In this document: positions 1 through 9,457 of the stretch, in pieces
Numbering within the stretch: position 1 is the first letter of the stretch
Layout: each line of letters begins with the position of its first letter
Assembly: GCF_036053395.1 (NCBI RefSeq)
Contig: NZ_CP107942.1
Span: forward strand, 2,942,501 to 3,006,500
Origin: Actinoplanes sp. NBC_00393
Lineage (GTDB): Bacteria; Actinomycetota; Actinomycetes; Mycobacteriales; Micromonosporaceae
Direction of reading: 5' to 3'
DNA length: 64,000 bases
The notes under the pieces: generated by a model
What the model saw: only the letters and a program-made list of their open reading frames with translations
Told to the model about the DNA's origin: nothing
Databases searched by the model: none
Program-made: the position numbers and the translations under genes

Positions 1-191
1 ACACCACCGTCGTGGACTACCTTGCCCGGATGGGTCCGGCGGCAACGGCCGCAGTGCCGGCGTTGACCGCCTTCCTCGAAGCCGATCGCCGGATCGAGCA
101 GTTTGGCTTGAACGACCCGGTCGACTGGGACCAGCGTTGCCAACAGTCGGCTATGGCCGCGCTGCGCGCCATCCATCCAGCGCCGCGCTGA
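1..191 (+). CDS. 3' end of an unidentified helical protein (partial)
   Basis: The frame is open from the window edge (codons from base 3) to TGA at 189-191, giving about 62 residues. They are Ala/Leu/Arg rich with helix-like stretches such as PAATAAVPALTAFL, which resembles the last unit of a HEAT/armadillo-type repeat protein but is too short to assign. Third codon positions are mostly G or C, which supports real coding. The N-terminus lies outside the window. Confidence 0.6.
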   Translation, partial: TTVVDYLARMGPAATAAVPALTAFLEADRRIEQFGLNDPVDWDQRCQQSAMAALRAIHPAPR

Positions 192-254
192 TCGCTGGGG
201 ATCCTGTTGGAAGTACGCGACATCTCCGTCAGATCGCAATCCAATTATGTCATC

Positions 255-270
255 TTGGGGTACACCCCAA
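255..270. promoter_or_regulatory. Inverted repeat upstream of the resolvase gene
   Basis: TTGGGGT and ACCCCAA arms flank two bases, about 120 bp before the resolvase start. In Tn3-type elements the res site and tnpR promoter lie in this position, so it could be a resolvase subsite or operator. Three full res subsites could not be recognised, so the role is inference. Confidence 0.3.
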
Positions 271-389
271 CACCACAGTCACCGCCAGCACCAAAGAGCG
301 TCAGAATAGGGTCCCATCTGGCATTTCTTGACGCATGTCCGGGAACCTCATAGAGTCCAACCTGACAGAGGGCGGTCAGGGAGGCGAAG

Positions 390-959
390 ATGCGCGTCGG
401 CTACATCCGGGTCAGCACCGTCGACCAGAACACCGTCCGGCAACTCGACGGCATCGAGGTCGAGCGCACCTTCACCGACAAGTCGTCCGGCAAGGACACC
501 ACCCGGCCCAAGCTCAACGAGCTGATCACGTTTGTCCGCGACGGCGACACCATCCTCGTCCACTCGATGGACCGACTCGCCCGCAACCTCGACGACCTCC
601 GCAGCCTCGTCCGGACACTCACCGGCAAGGGCGTGCGGGTGGAGTTCGTCAAGGAGGGCCTGACCTTCACCGGCGAGGACTCACCGATGGCGACCCTGCT
701 GCTGAACGTGATGGGCGCGTTCGCGGAGTTCGAGCGCGCACTGATTCTGGAACGCCAGCGCGAGGGCATCGCCGCGGCCAAGACCCGCGGCGTCTACACC
801 GGCCGCAAACCGGCACTGACCCCCGACCAGGCCGCCGAACTCCGGGCCCGGGCAGCCGCCGGCGAGAAGAAGGCCGCCCTGGCTCGCGAGTACGAGATCA
901 GCCGGGAGACCCTCTACAGCTACCTGCGCGCCGCCCCGGCCGCGGTACCGGCCGGGTGA
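390..959 (+). CDS. tnpR: Serine recombinase, Tn3-type resolvase
   Basis: The 189-residue protein has the length and order of TnpR resolvases. The N-terminal catalytic domain starts MRVGYIRVSTVDQN, where the Ser of RVST is the nucleophile. It is followed by HSMDRLARNLDDL with the conserved Arg residues and EFERALILERQREGI leading into the long E helix. A C-terminal helix-turn-helix of about 45 residues ends in ISRETLYSYLR. A clear AGGGAGG ribosome site precedes the ATG. Resolvases of this class resolve cointegrates made by a Tn3-family TnpA. A decayed tnpA lies 3.8 kb downstream on the other strand, so this gene probably belongs to the same transposon, with passenger genes between. All visible catalytic residues are present, so it looks functional. 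Confidence 0.9.
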   Translation: MRVGYIRVSTVDQNTVRQLDGIEVERTFTDKSSGKDTTRPKLNELITFVRDGDTILVHSMDRLARNLDDLRSLVRTLTGKGVRVEFVKEGLTFTGEDSPMATLLLNVMGAFAEFERALILERQREGIAAAKTRGVYTGRKPALTPDQAAELRARAAAGEKKAALAREYEISRETLYSYLRAAPAAVPAG

Positions 960-1000
960 CTGGTCGCGTCCCGCTCCGGCCACAGTGAAAGGGTGATCGC

Positions 1001-1471
1001 GTGACGTCCAGGCAGCAGGATCCCGCGGGTCTGATCGGTGTCGGCTATCAGGGCCGAACGGTCGAAGAGCTCATCACGCAACTGCACGCGCTGGGGGTGT
1101 CTCGGCTCGTCGACGTCCGGTTGACCCCGCTGTCGCGCAAGCGCGGGCTGAGCAAGACCGCGCTCGGGCAGGCGCTGCAGGACGCCGGCATCGTCTACGA
1201 GCACCGCCGGGAGCTGGGCAACCCGAAGGACAACCGGCCCGGGTTCGCCGGCACCGGTGCCGCCCGCAACCAGGCCCGCACCCGGTACGCCGAACTGCTG
1301 GCACAGCCCCAGGCCCGCCAGGCGCTCGAGGACGTCGCCGCTGCCGGCCGCCAGGAACGCGTCGCGGTGCTCTGCTTCGAGGCCGACGAGGATCAGTGCC
1401 ACCGCCAGGTGCTGATCCAGGAGGTTCAGCGGCGCCTCGGTGCCGGCACCGACGCCCGCGGCGGCCAGTAG
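1001..1471 (+). CDS. DUF488 family protein
   Basis: A 156-residue protein opening with the family hallmark IGVGYQGRTVEELI, then LVDVRLTPLSRKRGLSK and, near the C-terminus, VAVLCFEADEDQCHRQVLIQE, whose Cys-x(6-7)-CHR pattern is typical of DUF488. The biochemical activity of DUF488 is not established. The GTG start has GAAAGGG eight bases upstream and follows the resolvase by 41 bp, so the two may be cotranscribed. Its last 46 bases overlap the 3' end of the convergent gene at 1426-2292. The pairing suggests joint passengers of the Tn3-like element. Confidence 0.85.
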   Translation: MTSRQQDPAGLIGVGYQGRTVEELITQLHALGVSRLVDVRLTPLSRKRGLSKTALGQALQDAGIVYEHRRELGNPKDNRPGFAGTGAARNQARTRYAELLAQPQARQALEDVAAAGRQERVAVLCFEADEDQCHRQVLIQEVQRRLGAGTDARGGQ

Positions 1472-2292
1472 ACGCCCAGCACGCTGAACACGTGCGCCCG
1501 CTTGGCCTGGTTGCCGACGTAGAAGGCCACGTCCCGGCCGGGCCCGCACAGTTCACCGAAGAACTTGTCACTGATCGCCCGGCGCAGCTCGTCGTCACCG
1601 GAGCTGGCCAGTCGGCGCTGGAAGGCCGCCAGTTCCCAGTCCAACACCCCCTGCCGGTGTCCGCGGCAGGCCTCGTCGTGGCAGTGGTAGCGGTAGAAGG
1701 CACGGAACCGGGGCGGTTCCAGCGCGGTCCGGTCCGTGCCACTGAACAGGTCCGGCTGCCGGATGTAGGCGTCGATCTTGCGTTGTTCCTCCGGCGTCCA
1801 CCCCGGATGCGGCTCCACGTCCAGGCCGTCCACCGTCCGCGGGCGTACCAGCCCCAGTGACGGGGCGTTGGGGTCCGCGCGGGCCGCCCGGTTGAGCAGG
1901 CACATCGAGTCCTCGACGTACGGATCGAGCAGTGCCCGGCGCGGTTTCCACGGGTCCAGGTGCCGCTCGGTGACCATGGTGTCCATCAGCGGCCGGAAGC
2001 TCTCGCGCCGCTGATCCTGTCGTGCGGGGATCGCGGACACGGTGACCAGGTCGTACTTGCGGAACCTGTCGTCGCTGGCCAGTTCCCGGAAGTTGATCGG
2101 ATACAACCGAATCCAGCCGCGGCGCCGCCAGTCGACGCTCAGCCCGGCCACGCACACGGTCTCGCCGTAGCGCTCCGACGGGTTCGGCGCCGCCTTCACC
2201 GTGATCAACAGCTGCAACGCGACCGCCTGATCCGATACCGGTTTCGGCTCGGGGCCCTCCTCACGCGGGCCGAACAACGACAGCTGCGTCAC
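1426..2292 (-). CDS. Conserved unknown protein, partner of the DUF488 gene
   Basis: A 288-residue soluble protein with a GTG start. The N-terminal part has LLITVKAAPNPSERYGETVC and then GWIRLYPINFREL and FRKYDLVTVSAIP, a beta-rich block that I recall from proteins encoded beside DUF488 genes in other bacteria, though I cannot name a family. Residues around 200-220 carry YHCHDEACRGHRQG, a Cys/His cluster that could bind zinc, followed by LDWELAAFQRRL. It converges on the DUF488 gene with a 46-bp overlap. A dyad (GACAGT at 2324-2329, ACTGTC at 2343-2348) lies just upstream and may be its operator. Function unknown; a nucleic-acid role is only a guess from the company it keeps. Confidence 0.75.
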   Translation of the reverse strand: MTQLSLFGPREEGPEPKPVSDQAVALQLLITVKAAPNPSERYGETVCVAGLSVDWRRRGWIRLYPINFRELASDDRFRKYDLVTVSAIPARQDQRRESFRPLMDTMVTERHLDPWKPRRALLDPYVEDSMCLLNRAARADPNAPSLGLVRPRTVDGLDVEPHPGWTPEEQRKIDAYIRQPDLFSGTDRTALEPPRFRAFYRYHCHDEACRGHRQGVLDWELAAFQRRLASSGDDELRRAISDKFFGELCGPGRDVAFYVGNQAKRAHVFSVLGVYWPPRASVPAPRRR

Positions 2293-2558
2293 CCCGAACC
2301 ACCGCCATCACCCATAGCGACAAGACAGTTACAGATAGACAGACTGTCATGTCCTCATGCGAGCGGGAAGGCTTGCCACCCGAACACCACCGCCAAGACA
2401 AGCCACTGCCGGGCGGGGCCATCGCCACGTGATCGCCCTGTGCGACGAGCAAGGGCTCTGCGTTCTTGTCGTACCCCGCGGGGATGATGGCCGCACCATG
2501 ACCGCGACCGGGGAGGGTTCTCGGCCGGCGGCCGCTTTTTCGACCACCGAGGATCACG

Positions 2559-3515
2559 ATGAACGACATCGCAGCAACGCTGGATGCGCTGCTGGAGTGG
2601 GCCTACGACCAGGCCCGGGGAGACACCACGACGGACGTCGACATCACGCCGTTCGTCGAGAACCATCAGCTCGATCCGGACGCGGGCTACACCCTGGCCG
2701 ACGCCTGCGGGCGCATCGGCCTGGCCGAGTCCGTGTCCACGTACGGCAACCCGGCCATCATGCTGACCGCCGCCGGGCTGGCCCACGTTCAGGACCGCCG
2801 GCGCCGGCGTGACGATCCGGCGCTGCGCTCCGCAGCCGCCCGCAGCGCCCTGCTGCGCTGGATGTACCACCAGCACGACGCCGGCGTGCACATGCCGACC
2901 CCCAGTGGCTTCGCCACGAACCCCGAGGCCAACTTCGAGGGCAGGCCGTTCAGCAGCGTGGAGATCGGCCGGGCCGCCGACTACCTCGCCCAGCGGGGCC
3001 TGATCAAAGGGCCTGGCGCGTTCGGCCATACCGGCCCGATCCGGGCCACCATCACCTCGGACGGCATGGACTGTGTCGTCGATTGGAGCGCAGACGTGTC
3101 CGCCTACGTACGCCGCCAGGAAAACACCGGCTCGACGTCCACCTACAACGCGCCGGTGTTCCACGGTGACGCCAACGGCGCACAGCTGGCCTGGAACAAC
3201 AACTCGGTGACCCAGACCACCAGAATCGAGCAGGTCGCTCCCGGGTACGAACCTCTCGCCCGGGCCATGGCCGAGATGGCGACCCTGATCTCGGCCATGA
3301 ACCTCTCCCCGGAAGCCCGCGAGGACGTCGAAGCGGCCAGCGACGAGATCGCGGCCGAGATCGTCCGCGACGAGCCCCGCCCCGGGCCGATCCGACGGGC
3401 GCTCATGGTGCTGCGCACCGGGCTTACCCCGATCGCCGCGGCCGGCGCGGTGGGGGCCAGCGAGGGCGCCCAGGAGGCAGCTCGCCGAGCCATCGAACTG
3501 ATCGCACCCTTCTGA
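2559..3515 (+). CDS. Winged-helix-like protein with Asn-rich central strand motif
   Basis: A 318-residue protein with an ATG start after GAGGA. Residues about 1-75 and 95-165 look like two small winged-helix units (a helix pair ending in LTAAGLAHVQDRRRRRDD; DYLAQRGLIKG...ITSDGMDCV). The centre, about 190-225, is a strand-rich segment with repeated Asn (HGDANGAQLAWNNNSVTQ), a pattern seen in bacterial proteins that carry a helical oligomerisation tail. The tail here (about 230-285, acidic and helical) leads to a hydrophobic Ala/Gly-rich C-terminus (about 290-318). No enzyme motif is visible. It sits among transposon passengers and ends before a strong hairpin. It could be an adaptor or sensor in a defence or signalling system, but this is not demonstrated. 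Confidence 0.7.
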   Translation: MNDIAATLDALLEWAYDQARGDTTTDVDITPFVENHQLDPDAGYTLADACGRIGLAESVSTYGNPAIMLTAAGLAHVQDRRRRRDDPALRSAAARSALLRWMYHQHDAGVHMPTPSGFATNPEANFEGRPFSSVEIGRAADYLAQRGLIKGPGAFGHTGPIRATITSDGMDCVVDWSADVSAYVRRQENTGSTSTYNAPVFHGDANGAQLAWNNNSVTQTTRIEQVAPGYEPLARAMAEMATLISAMNLSPEAREDVEAASDEIAAEIVRDEPRPGPIRRALMVLRTGLTPIAAAGAVGASEGAQEAARRAIELIAPF

Positions 3516-3590
3516 CCCGTTCCGGGATTCCCCAGAACCGCGTCCCCGCCGTTGATCTTGATCGTCATTTTGTCGGATGGGCGGCGTAGC

Positions 3591-3637
3591 CTTCCGGGGT
3601 CTCACCCGCCCGACTGAGTCGGGTGAGGCCCCGGAAG
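3591..3637. terminator. Long hairpin, probable terminator
   Basis: An 18-bp stem (CTTCCGGGGTCTCACCCG pairing with 3620-3637, one G-U type wobble) encloses an 11-base loop. It lies 75 bp after the stop of the 2559-3515 gene and just before the start region of the next gene. No U-tract follows, as is usual in high-GC actinobacteria. Confidence 0.6.
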
Positions 3638-3701
3638 CAGACCGGTGCCATTGCTCCGACCTAGATCGACCCGGCGTCGGACGGTCCGCGAGGATGGGCG
3701 G

Positions 3702-4640
3702 GTGGCCACGGTGAGCGTCTCGTACCGAAACAGTTCGTTGCTGATGGAAGCCGGGCGCTGGGCGGATCTTCTCGCTCTGGCGACCCATGGCAGGGTTGAC
3801 GGCGACGAGGCCACTGCGGAGGAGCGCCGCGAACTTGCGCACGCTGTCGCGGTCGGGGCACCGCCCGCCCTGGCTGCCGCCGCGGCCGAGCTCTACCCGG
3901 ACGAGGACCACGGTTTTCCCGGTCCGTTGTGGGAGGTGGTCGCCCGCCGGCCGTGGCGCGATCTCGCTTCGCACCTGACCCACCCGCGCGTCCGGGAGCT
4001 GGTCGTTCAGACCAGGGTCCTGCATGGCGAGGATCTTCGCGGGGTCGTGGAGTCGGAGATCCCGTTGCAGCTGGAGCCGTGGGAGTCCGCTCACTGGGAC
4101 CCAGAGTGGGACATTCCCGAATACGACCTGACCGGCTGTTCGGGCTGCCACCTGTGGTCCTTCCCCAACTGGCTGATCGAGGATCTGCCCGGTGGCGTCC
4201 CGTTACCGGCTGCCACCGTGGAGCCGATGGAACATCCCGCGGTCCCGGTTCTGAACGGGTTGAACGACCCTCATAAGCCGATCAGGGCGTGCGCCTTCCG
4301 GGGGAACGCCTGGGAGGCCGCCGCGACGATGGCAACCGACCGGGAGACGTGCCGAGCCGCCGAGGTGCCGTTCGCCCGGGCATACCCGCACTTGGTGCAC
4401 CTGGCGACGGGCACCGGGCCCTATGCTGTGGCGCAGGAGACCGGCCAGGCGATGGGCCGACTGGCCGTGTGGCGGGTGCTGCGCCTGATGGCCGGCGACG
4501 ATCCGGTGTCCACCTTCGTTGAGCGCCTGCGGTGCGTCACCTGGCGAAGGCCGACCGAGTACAGCTACCACCTTCATCTGGCGGCGGAAGACCCTGCCCA
4601 GGGAGTCACCTGGGCAGTCACCGCCACCGCCAGGGACTAG
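3702..4640 (+). CDS. Unknown soluble protein (about 312 aa)
   Basis: I chose GTG at 3702, preceded by GAGGA at a suitable distance. The frame also stays open upstream to 3645, but the extra residues are Arg-rich and lie just after the hairpin. The protein is helical, with no signal peptide or membrane segment. A Trp/Cys-containing centre reads YDLTGCSGCHLWSFPNW, where CSGC could bind metal. The C-terminal half has AFRGNAWEAAATMATDRETC and YSYHLHLAAEDPAQGVTWAV. It resembles uncharacterised Streptomyces proteins but no activity can be stated. It is the last passenger before the tnpA remnant. Confidence 0.75.
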   Translation: MATVSVSYRNSSLLMEAGRWADLLALATHGRVDGDEATAEERRELAHAVAVGAPPALAAAAAELYPDEDHGFPGPLWEVVARRPWRDLASHLTHPRVRELVVQTRVLHGEDLRGVVESEIPLQLEPWESAHWDPEWDIPEYDLTGCSGCHLWSFPNWLIEDLPGGVPLPAATVEPMEHPAVPVLNGLNDPHKPIRACAFRGNAWEAAATMATDRETCRAAEVPFARAYPHLVHLATGTGPYAVAQETGQAMGRLAVWRVLRLMAGDDPVSTFVERLRCVTWRRPTEYSYHLHLAAEDPAQGVTWAVTATARD

Positions 4641-4800
4641 ATTGCCCCGCAACGGTCAGGAGAGTCGTGTAGTTCCCGACCCGCGGCAGTCCGCAGAGCG
4701 AGAGCGCCGTGTGTGCCCACCACTGTTCCTGATTGCTCAGCCCGGGGTTCGGGCGGATGCGGGGACGGTCAACGGGGCGGGAGTCATAACGACGAACCGT

Positions 4801-7800
4801 CTATTCCTCGCCCACCGTGTCGGGATCACGCAGGGGCCGCCGATCGCCACGTAGATCCGGTGCTGTGAAGGTGTAGTGCCCGTGCACGTTGATGTGCGCG
4901 TACATGTACGGCGAGAGCCGGGCCACGTCGGCGTCCAGGACCGGGAATCCGTCGGCGCGCAGCTGATCGAGGATCGTGTCCAGATAGACGGTGTTCCACA
5001 ACGTGATGCAGTTGATCACCAGGCCGAGCGCGCCGAGCTGGTCCTCCATGCCCGCGTGGTACGGCTCGCGTAGCTCGCCGCGGCGGCCGTGGAAGACGTA
5101 CTTGCCCAGGCCGTGCCGCCCTTCTTGCAGGTTACGCATCCGTTTGATCGCCCGCCGGTACGACTCGGCGTCGACGTAGGCCAAAACGTGCAACGTCTTG
5201 AAGATCCTGCCGAAGTGGGCGAGGGCCTGCCCGAGCTGGGTCGGGTTCCCGCAGTGCTGCAGCATCCGCATCGCGTCACACGCCGACACCGCGCCGCTGT
5301 GCACCGAGGCGACCAGCCGCAGAATGTCCGGCCAGTGCTGCCGCACCCGTGCCAGGTCGATGCGCCCGCGGGCCGCGCCGTCGAGCATCCCGTAGTCCGC
5401 GGACGGGCTGATCCGCCACAGCTTCTGATCCGGCAGGTCGGCCAGCTCCGGCCGATACTGCACCCCCAGCAGTTTCAGCAGGCCGAATACCATGTCGGAG
5501 TACGAACCGGTGTCTGAGATGAGCACCTGCGGCTGCCGACCGCCGTCACGCCGGTACAGCAGGTCGACCGCGTTCAGCGAATCCCGCGGCGTGCCGGAGA
5601 GCACCATGCCCGCCGTCCCAGCACCCTGATCGTTGATCAGGTTGAGGAATGTCGCGCCCTTGCGCCGGCCGAAGTATTTCGGGTTCGGCCGGGCGTGCAG
5701 CGACCGGACCGGCACCACGAACCGGGTGCCGTCCACCGCGGCGACCAGACCGCCACCCCAGCAGGCCGCCGTCGCGGACCCGGCCTGCCCGTCGATCAGC
5801 CACCGGTTGGCCGCCGCATGGTTCTCCGCGCGCACGTAGTTCTGATAGACGTGGCTGATCCGCGACCGGGTCAGCGCCGGTACGTTCGGCGAGATCACCG
5901 CGGTCCAGCTCAGGTTGAGCGCCTGCGCGGTCAGCACCGCCGCCAGGGTGACCGGCAGGTCGTCCATCCGCGCCCCGCCGCTGCTGACGTGGGTGTAGGC
6001 GTCCACGAATCCCGGATACCAGCCCATCACCTCCGTGACCAGGTCACCGATGTCCAGGCGCGGCATCATCTTCTGGCACCGGTCCCGCAACGCCGTCAGG
6101 GTGTCCGGCTCGGCAACCGCCTTCAGCGCGGCGGCGTGCAGCCGACCGTCCGCGCCGACGGTGACCTCACCGGCCGCCGCCCGCGCGGCCATGTGCCGCC
6201 ACGCCCCGTCCAACTCGCTCGCGCACTCCTGTAACAGGTCGTCGGGGACCTCCGGAACATCCAGGGACTCCAGCAGGACCTCCCGTTTGGCCTGCCACTG
6301 CTCGCCGTCGAGTAGCTGCGAGCGCGGGTCGGCCCACCGCGACGACGCTGCAGCGAAGATGTCCCGGCGTTTGAGCCGGGTGTGGAACTGCGAGAGCACG
6401 CAGAACGTGTACCCGGCCCGGTCCACCGTGCCCGGCGGCCGGCCCTCGGTGAACACCTGTTTACGCCATCCGGTCGGCACTACCTCGACGTCAGCCAGCC
6501 GGGCGTCCAAGAATCCGGTAGGCACCCGCTTACTCGGCCGGGCGTCCAGCAGATCGGGCAGCCCTTTCAACGCGATCAGAACCTTGGCCGCGTCCGCGGT
6601 CGCTCCGAACTCGATCGTCTCGGCCAGCAGTCGCACGAACTTGCGCGCCACCGGGAACCGGGCACACAGCGCCGCCTGCCACTCCTGCTCCGGATCCAAT
6701 CCGGGCGGTGCGACCTCGTGGATCAGCGCCACCGCGGCCCGCAGCTCCGCCTTCGTCGCCACGTCCTCGACCAGATCCCACATCCGGGCCATCGGCATGT
6801 CCTGCTCCGCCTCGGTGGCCGTCAGGACCACCTCCATCGCGGCGGCCAGCTTGGCCGCCTCCCGCGACACCCGCGGATACCGCTTGGCCTGATCCTTGGC
6901 CGACTCCCGCTGCGCCCGGGCCAGCAGCTTAGTCGTCATCACCACGTCGAATAGCTCCAGAGCGTCGTCGGTGGCCTTGCCCTCCAGATACGTCGATCGT
7001 GGCCAGCAACGTGGCCACCCGCTTGGCGTACGGCTGCCGCTGCCGCAACGACGTCGCGTTCGCCGTCATCCCCACCCGGGCCAGGTCCACCACCCGCCGC
7101 TGCGGCACCACCGAGAGATCCACCCCACCCAGCCCGATCCCGGCGACCTCCGCCACCCGGCCCAGCGCTTTGACCAGCGTCGCCGTCGTGTCCCCGGTCG
7201 GCTCGCGCCGCAACCGCTCCAGCGCCGAGATCCGGTCTCCCTCCGGCACCTCCACCAAGCCCAGCAGCAGCACCGCCTGCTCCGCGGTGACGAGGCCGAG
7301 CAGCGTCTCCCACAACCGCAGATGCGCCTGCCCGACCACCCGGCCCACCAGCCGGGTCAGCGGTTCCAACGCCGGCAGCAGCACCCGCCGCTGCCGCAAC
7401 CACGGCACCGCCCGGTCGAAGATCGCCTTGCGGCCTCTCCGGTCGCCCACGCCCGCCGATCGATCCACCTCGTCAACTCGTCGGTGACCTGTGCGAACTC
7501 CTGCCAGCCGTCCGCGGCCTGGATCTCCCAGCGATGTTCGAACCGGGTCATCTCCCGCATCATGTAGTCGCGCACTACACCTGGCCGGCGGATTCCCAAC
7601 TGTGTAGCCAGGTACTCCAGTACCGCCTCCGGCACCGCGAGCGGATCATCCAGGAACGTTCCCAGGAACCGCACCGTGGTCAGCTGCAACGCGAAGCCCA
7701 ACCGGTTCGCCGCCCCACGCCGGCCCCGGACCAGCTTCAGATCGACATCGTCCAGCAGGAAGAACCGCTCCAAGTCCTCCAGTACGGGCGTCCCCACGAA

Positions 7801-7863
7801 ACGCCCGTACGCCTCGACCTGGACAGCAGTAAGAAATCGTCTCTCATCACCATCGTCTGACAT
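4801..7863 (-). pseudogene. tnpA: Tn3-family transposase TnpA, broken by two frameshifts
   Basis: Three overlapping reading frames on this strand together encode one roughly 1000-residue Tn3-type transposase. The first (7863 to about 7440) begins MSDDGDERRFLTAVQVEAYG and carries the N-terminal DUF4158-like domain. The second (about 7440 to 6995) continues with GRKAIFDRAVPWLRQRRVLL. The third (about 6995 to 4801) continues after ATID with YLEGKATDDALELFDVVMTT and holds the DDE catalytic part, including WGGGLVAAVDGTRFVVPVRS and LISDTGSYSDMVFGLLKLLG. Protein similarity is continuous across the frame changes near 7440 and 6995, so the gene is intact in content but interrupted. The element is probably immobile unless the shifts are sequencing errors. 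Confidence 0.85.
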
Positions 7864-7963
7864 CGATGGTCAACGTAGAGTGCGGCAACCATGGTCACAG
7901 TCCCGCCAACGGGTGACCAGCCAGGAGCGGCCGGAAACTACCGCTGCAGCCCCTCTGACCAGC

Positions 7964-8001
7964 CTTACCGCTAGTTTTCACAAGATCGTTAGTCGAGCGC
8001 C
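7964..8001. repeat. Candidate 38-bp Tn3-type terminal inverted repeat
   Basis: The sequence begins CTTACCGCTAGTTTTC and ends GAGCGCC, so read inward from the other side it starts GGCGCTCG and ends GGTAAG. Length, the internal GAAAAC block and the TAAG-type inner end match Tn3-family termini. It lies 100 bp beyond the tnpA start. A matching left copy was not found in the window. Confidence 0.5.
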
Positions 8002-8111
8002 GAAGCACCGCGGTCAGGTGATCTTCGAGGGAGCGGGGCCTGACTGTGCCTCGAAGTCGACAGGTGGCATGAGGGGGGTCACGCACGGGTAGTCGGCTTA
8101 GACGAGAATGA

Positions 8112-8129
8112 GCGTGCACATATGCACGC
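8112..8129. promoter_or_regulatory. Palindrome upstream of the DUF808 gene
   Basis: GCGTGCA and TGCACGC flank CATA, 21 bp before the start codon. This is a possible operator; no matching regulator was identified. Confidence 0.35.
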
Positions 8130-8150
8130 CCGACTTGGGAAGGACCTCTC

Positions 8151-9437
8151 TTGAGCGCTGGACTCGCAGCTCTGCTGGACGATGTGGCGGTGCTGGCGCG
8201 TGCGGCAGCCGCGTCGGTCGACGATGTCGGGGTGGCTGCCGCGAAGGCCGGTGCCAAGGCTGCCGGTGTGGTGATCGATGACGCTGCGGTGACTCCGCAG
8301 TATGTGCGGGGCCTGGCCGCCGAGCGGGAGATCCCGATCGTGCGGAAGATCGCGCTCGGGTCGCTGCGGAACAAGTTCCTGATCATCATGCCGGTGATCC
8401 TGCTGCTCAGCCAGTTCCTGCCCGGCCTGCTGACGCCGCTGCTGATGCTCGGTGGCGCCTACCTGTGTTACGAGGGCGCGGAGAAGGTGTGGGAGCGCAT
8501 CGCGCACCACGACGCGCACGGTGAGAAGGAGCAGCAGCCCGAGGAGAAGGTGCTGATCGCCGGGGCGATCCGGACCGACCTGATCCTGTCGGCGGAGATC
8601 ATGGTGATCTCGCTGAACGAGGTGGCGAACGAGACGTTCATCTCGCGGCTGCTGATCCTGTCGGTGGTCGCGGTGATCATGACGGTGCTGGTGTACGGGG
8701 CGGTCGGCTTCATCGTGAAGATGGACGACATCGGTCTGCGGCTGGCGGAGAAGCCCAGCAAGGCGGCGGCGCGGTTCGGGCGGGGCCTGGTGAAGGCGAT
8801 GCCGAAGGTGCTGACCGGGCTGAGCGTGGTCGGTACGGCGGCGATGCTGTGGGTCGGTGGGCACATCCTGCTGGTCGGTCTCGACGATCTGGGCGTGCAT
8901 TTCCTGTACGACTTCGTGCACCACATCGAGGAGGACGCGCATCACGCGACTGGTGCGGTCGGCGGGGTGGTCGGTTGGCTGGTCAACACGATTGCCAGTG
9001 CGATCCTCGGTCTGATCGTGGGTGCGGTGATCGTGGCGGTGCTGGCCGTGACGCTGCACCGCAACAAGTCGCACGGCGCGGACAAGGGTGAGCACGGCGC
9101 GGACAAGGCCGCGGAGGCGAAGACGCCTCAGCCGGTAGTGGCCGGTCAGGGCGCTCCCACCGCCACGAAGGACCAGGCAAAGGACGAGGCCACGCCCGGT
9201 ACGGCGTCGGTGGACACGGGCGCGGCGCCGACGCCGGAGGCGGAGATCCTGGCTAGCCGGGACGATACGGCTGCCGACGCCAAGGGTGAGCTTGACGGCA
9301 CAACCGCGAGCCGCGACGTCCCTGGGACCGCTTCCGCTGCTCATGTTGACGGCACGACCGCAGCTGGGGACGGGCCCGGAGCGGCCGCCGCTGCCGAGGG
9401 CGACGGCATGAAGGGCCCGGCAGCGCCGGAGCGCTGA
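8151..9437 (+). CDS. DUF808 family integral membrane protein (YedI-like)
   Basis: The 428-residue protein has a TTG start after GGAAGG. It begins with the DUF808 signature GLAALLDDVAVLARAAAASVDDV. Several hydrophobic segments follow, at about 65-100, 140-160, 165-195, 220-250 and 280-300. The conserved loop KVLIAGAIRTDLILSAEIMVISLNEV is also present. Typical members are about 300 residues. Here an extra tail of some 120 residues, rich in Ala, Asp, Gly and Thr, is probably disordered and cytoplasmic. The function of DUF808 proteins is unknown. The gene lies just outside the transposon end and is followed by its own terminator, so it appears monocistronic. Confidence 0.85.
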   Translation: MSAGLAALLDDVAVLARAAAASVDDVGVAAAKAGAKAAGVVIDDAAVTPQYVRGLAAEREIPIVRKIALGSLRNKFLIIMPVILLLSQFLPGLLTPLLMLGGAYLCYEGAEKVWERIAHHDAHGEKEQQPEEKVLIAGAIRTDLILSAEIMVISLNEVANETFISRLLILSVVAVIMTVLVYGAVGFIVKMDDIGLRLAEKPSKAAARFGRGLVKAMPKVLTGLSVVGTAAMLWVGGHILLVGLDDLGVHFLYDFVHHIEEDAHHATGAVGGVVGWLVNTIASAILGLIVGAVIVAVLAVTLHRNKSHGADKGEHGADKAAEAKTPQPVVAGQGAPTATKDQAKDEATPGTASVDTGAAPTPEAEILASRDDTAADAKGELDGTTASRDVPGTASAAHVDGTTAAGDGPGAAAAAEGDGMKGPAAPER

Positions 9438-9457
9438 CATCGGGACGGCAGCGTAAA

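Noticed and set aside
4741..4800. Possible left terminal repeat of the Tn3-like element beginning GGGGTTCG
   Set aside because: Only the first bases resemble the outer end of 7964-8001; the inner GAAAAC and GTAAG blocks are missing.
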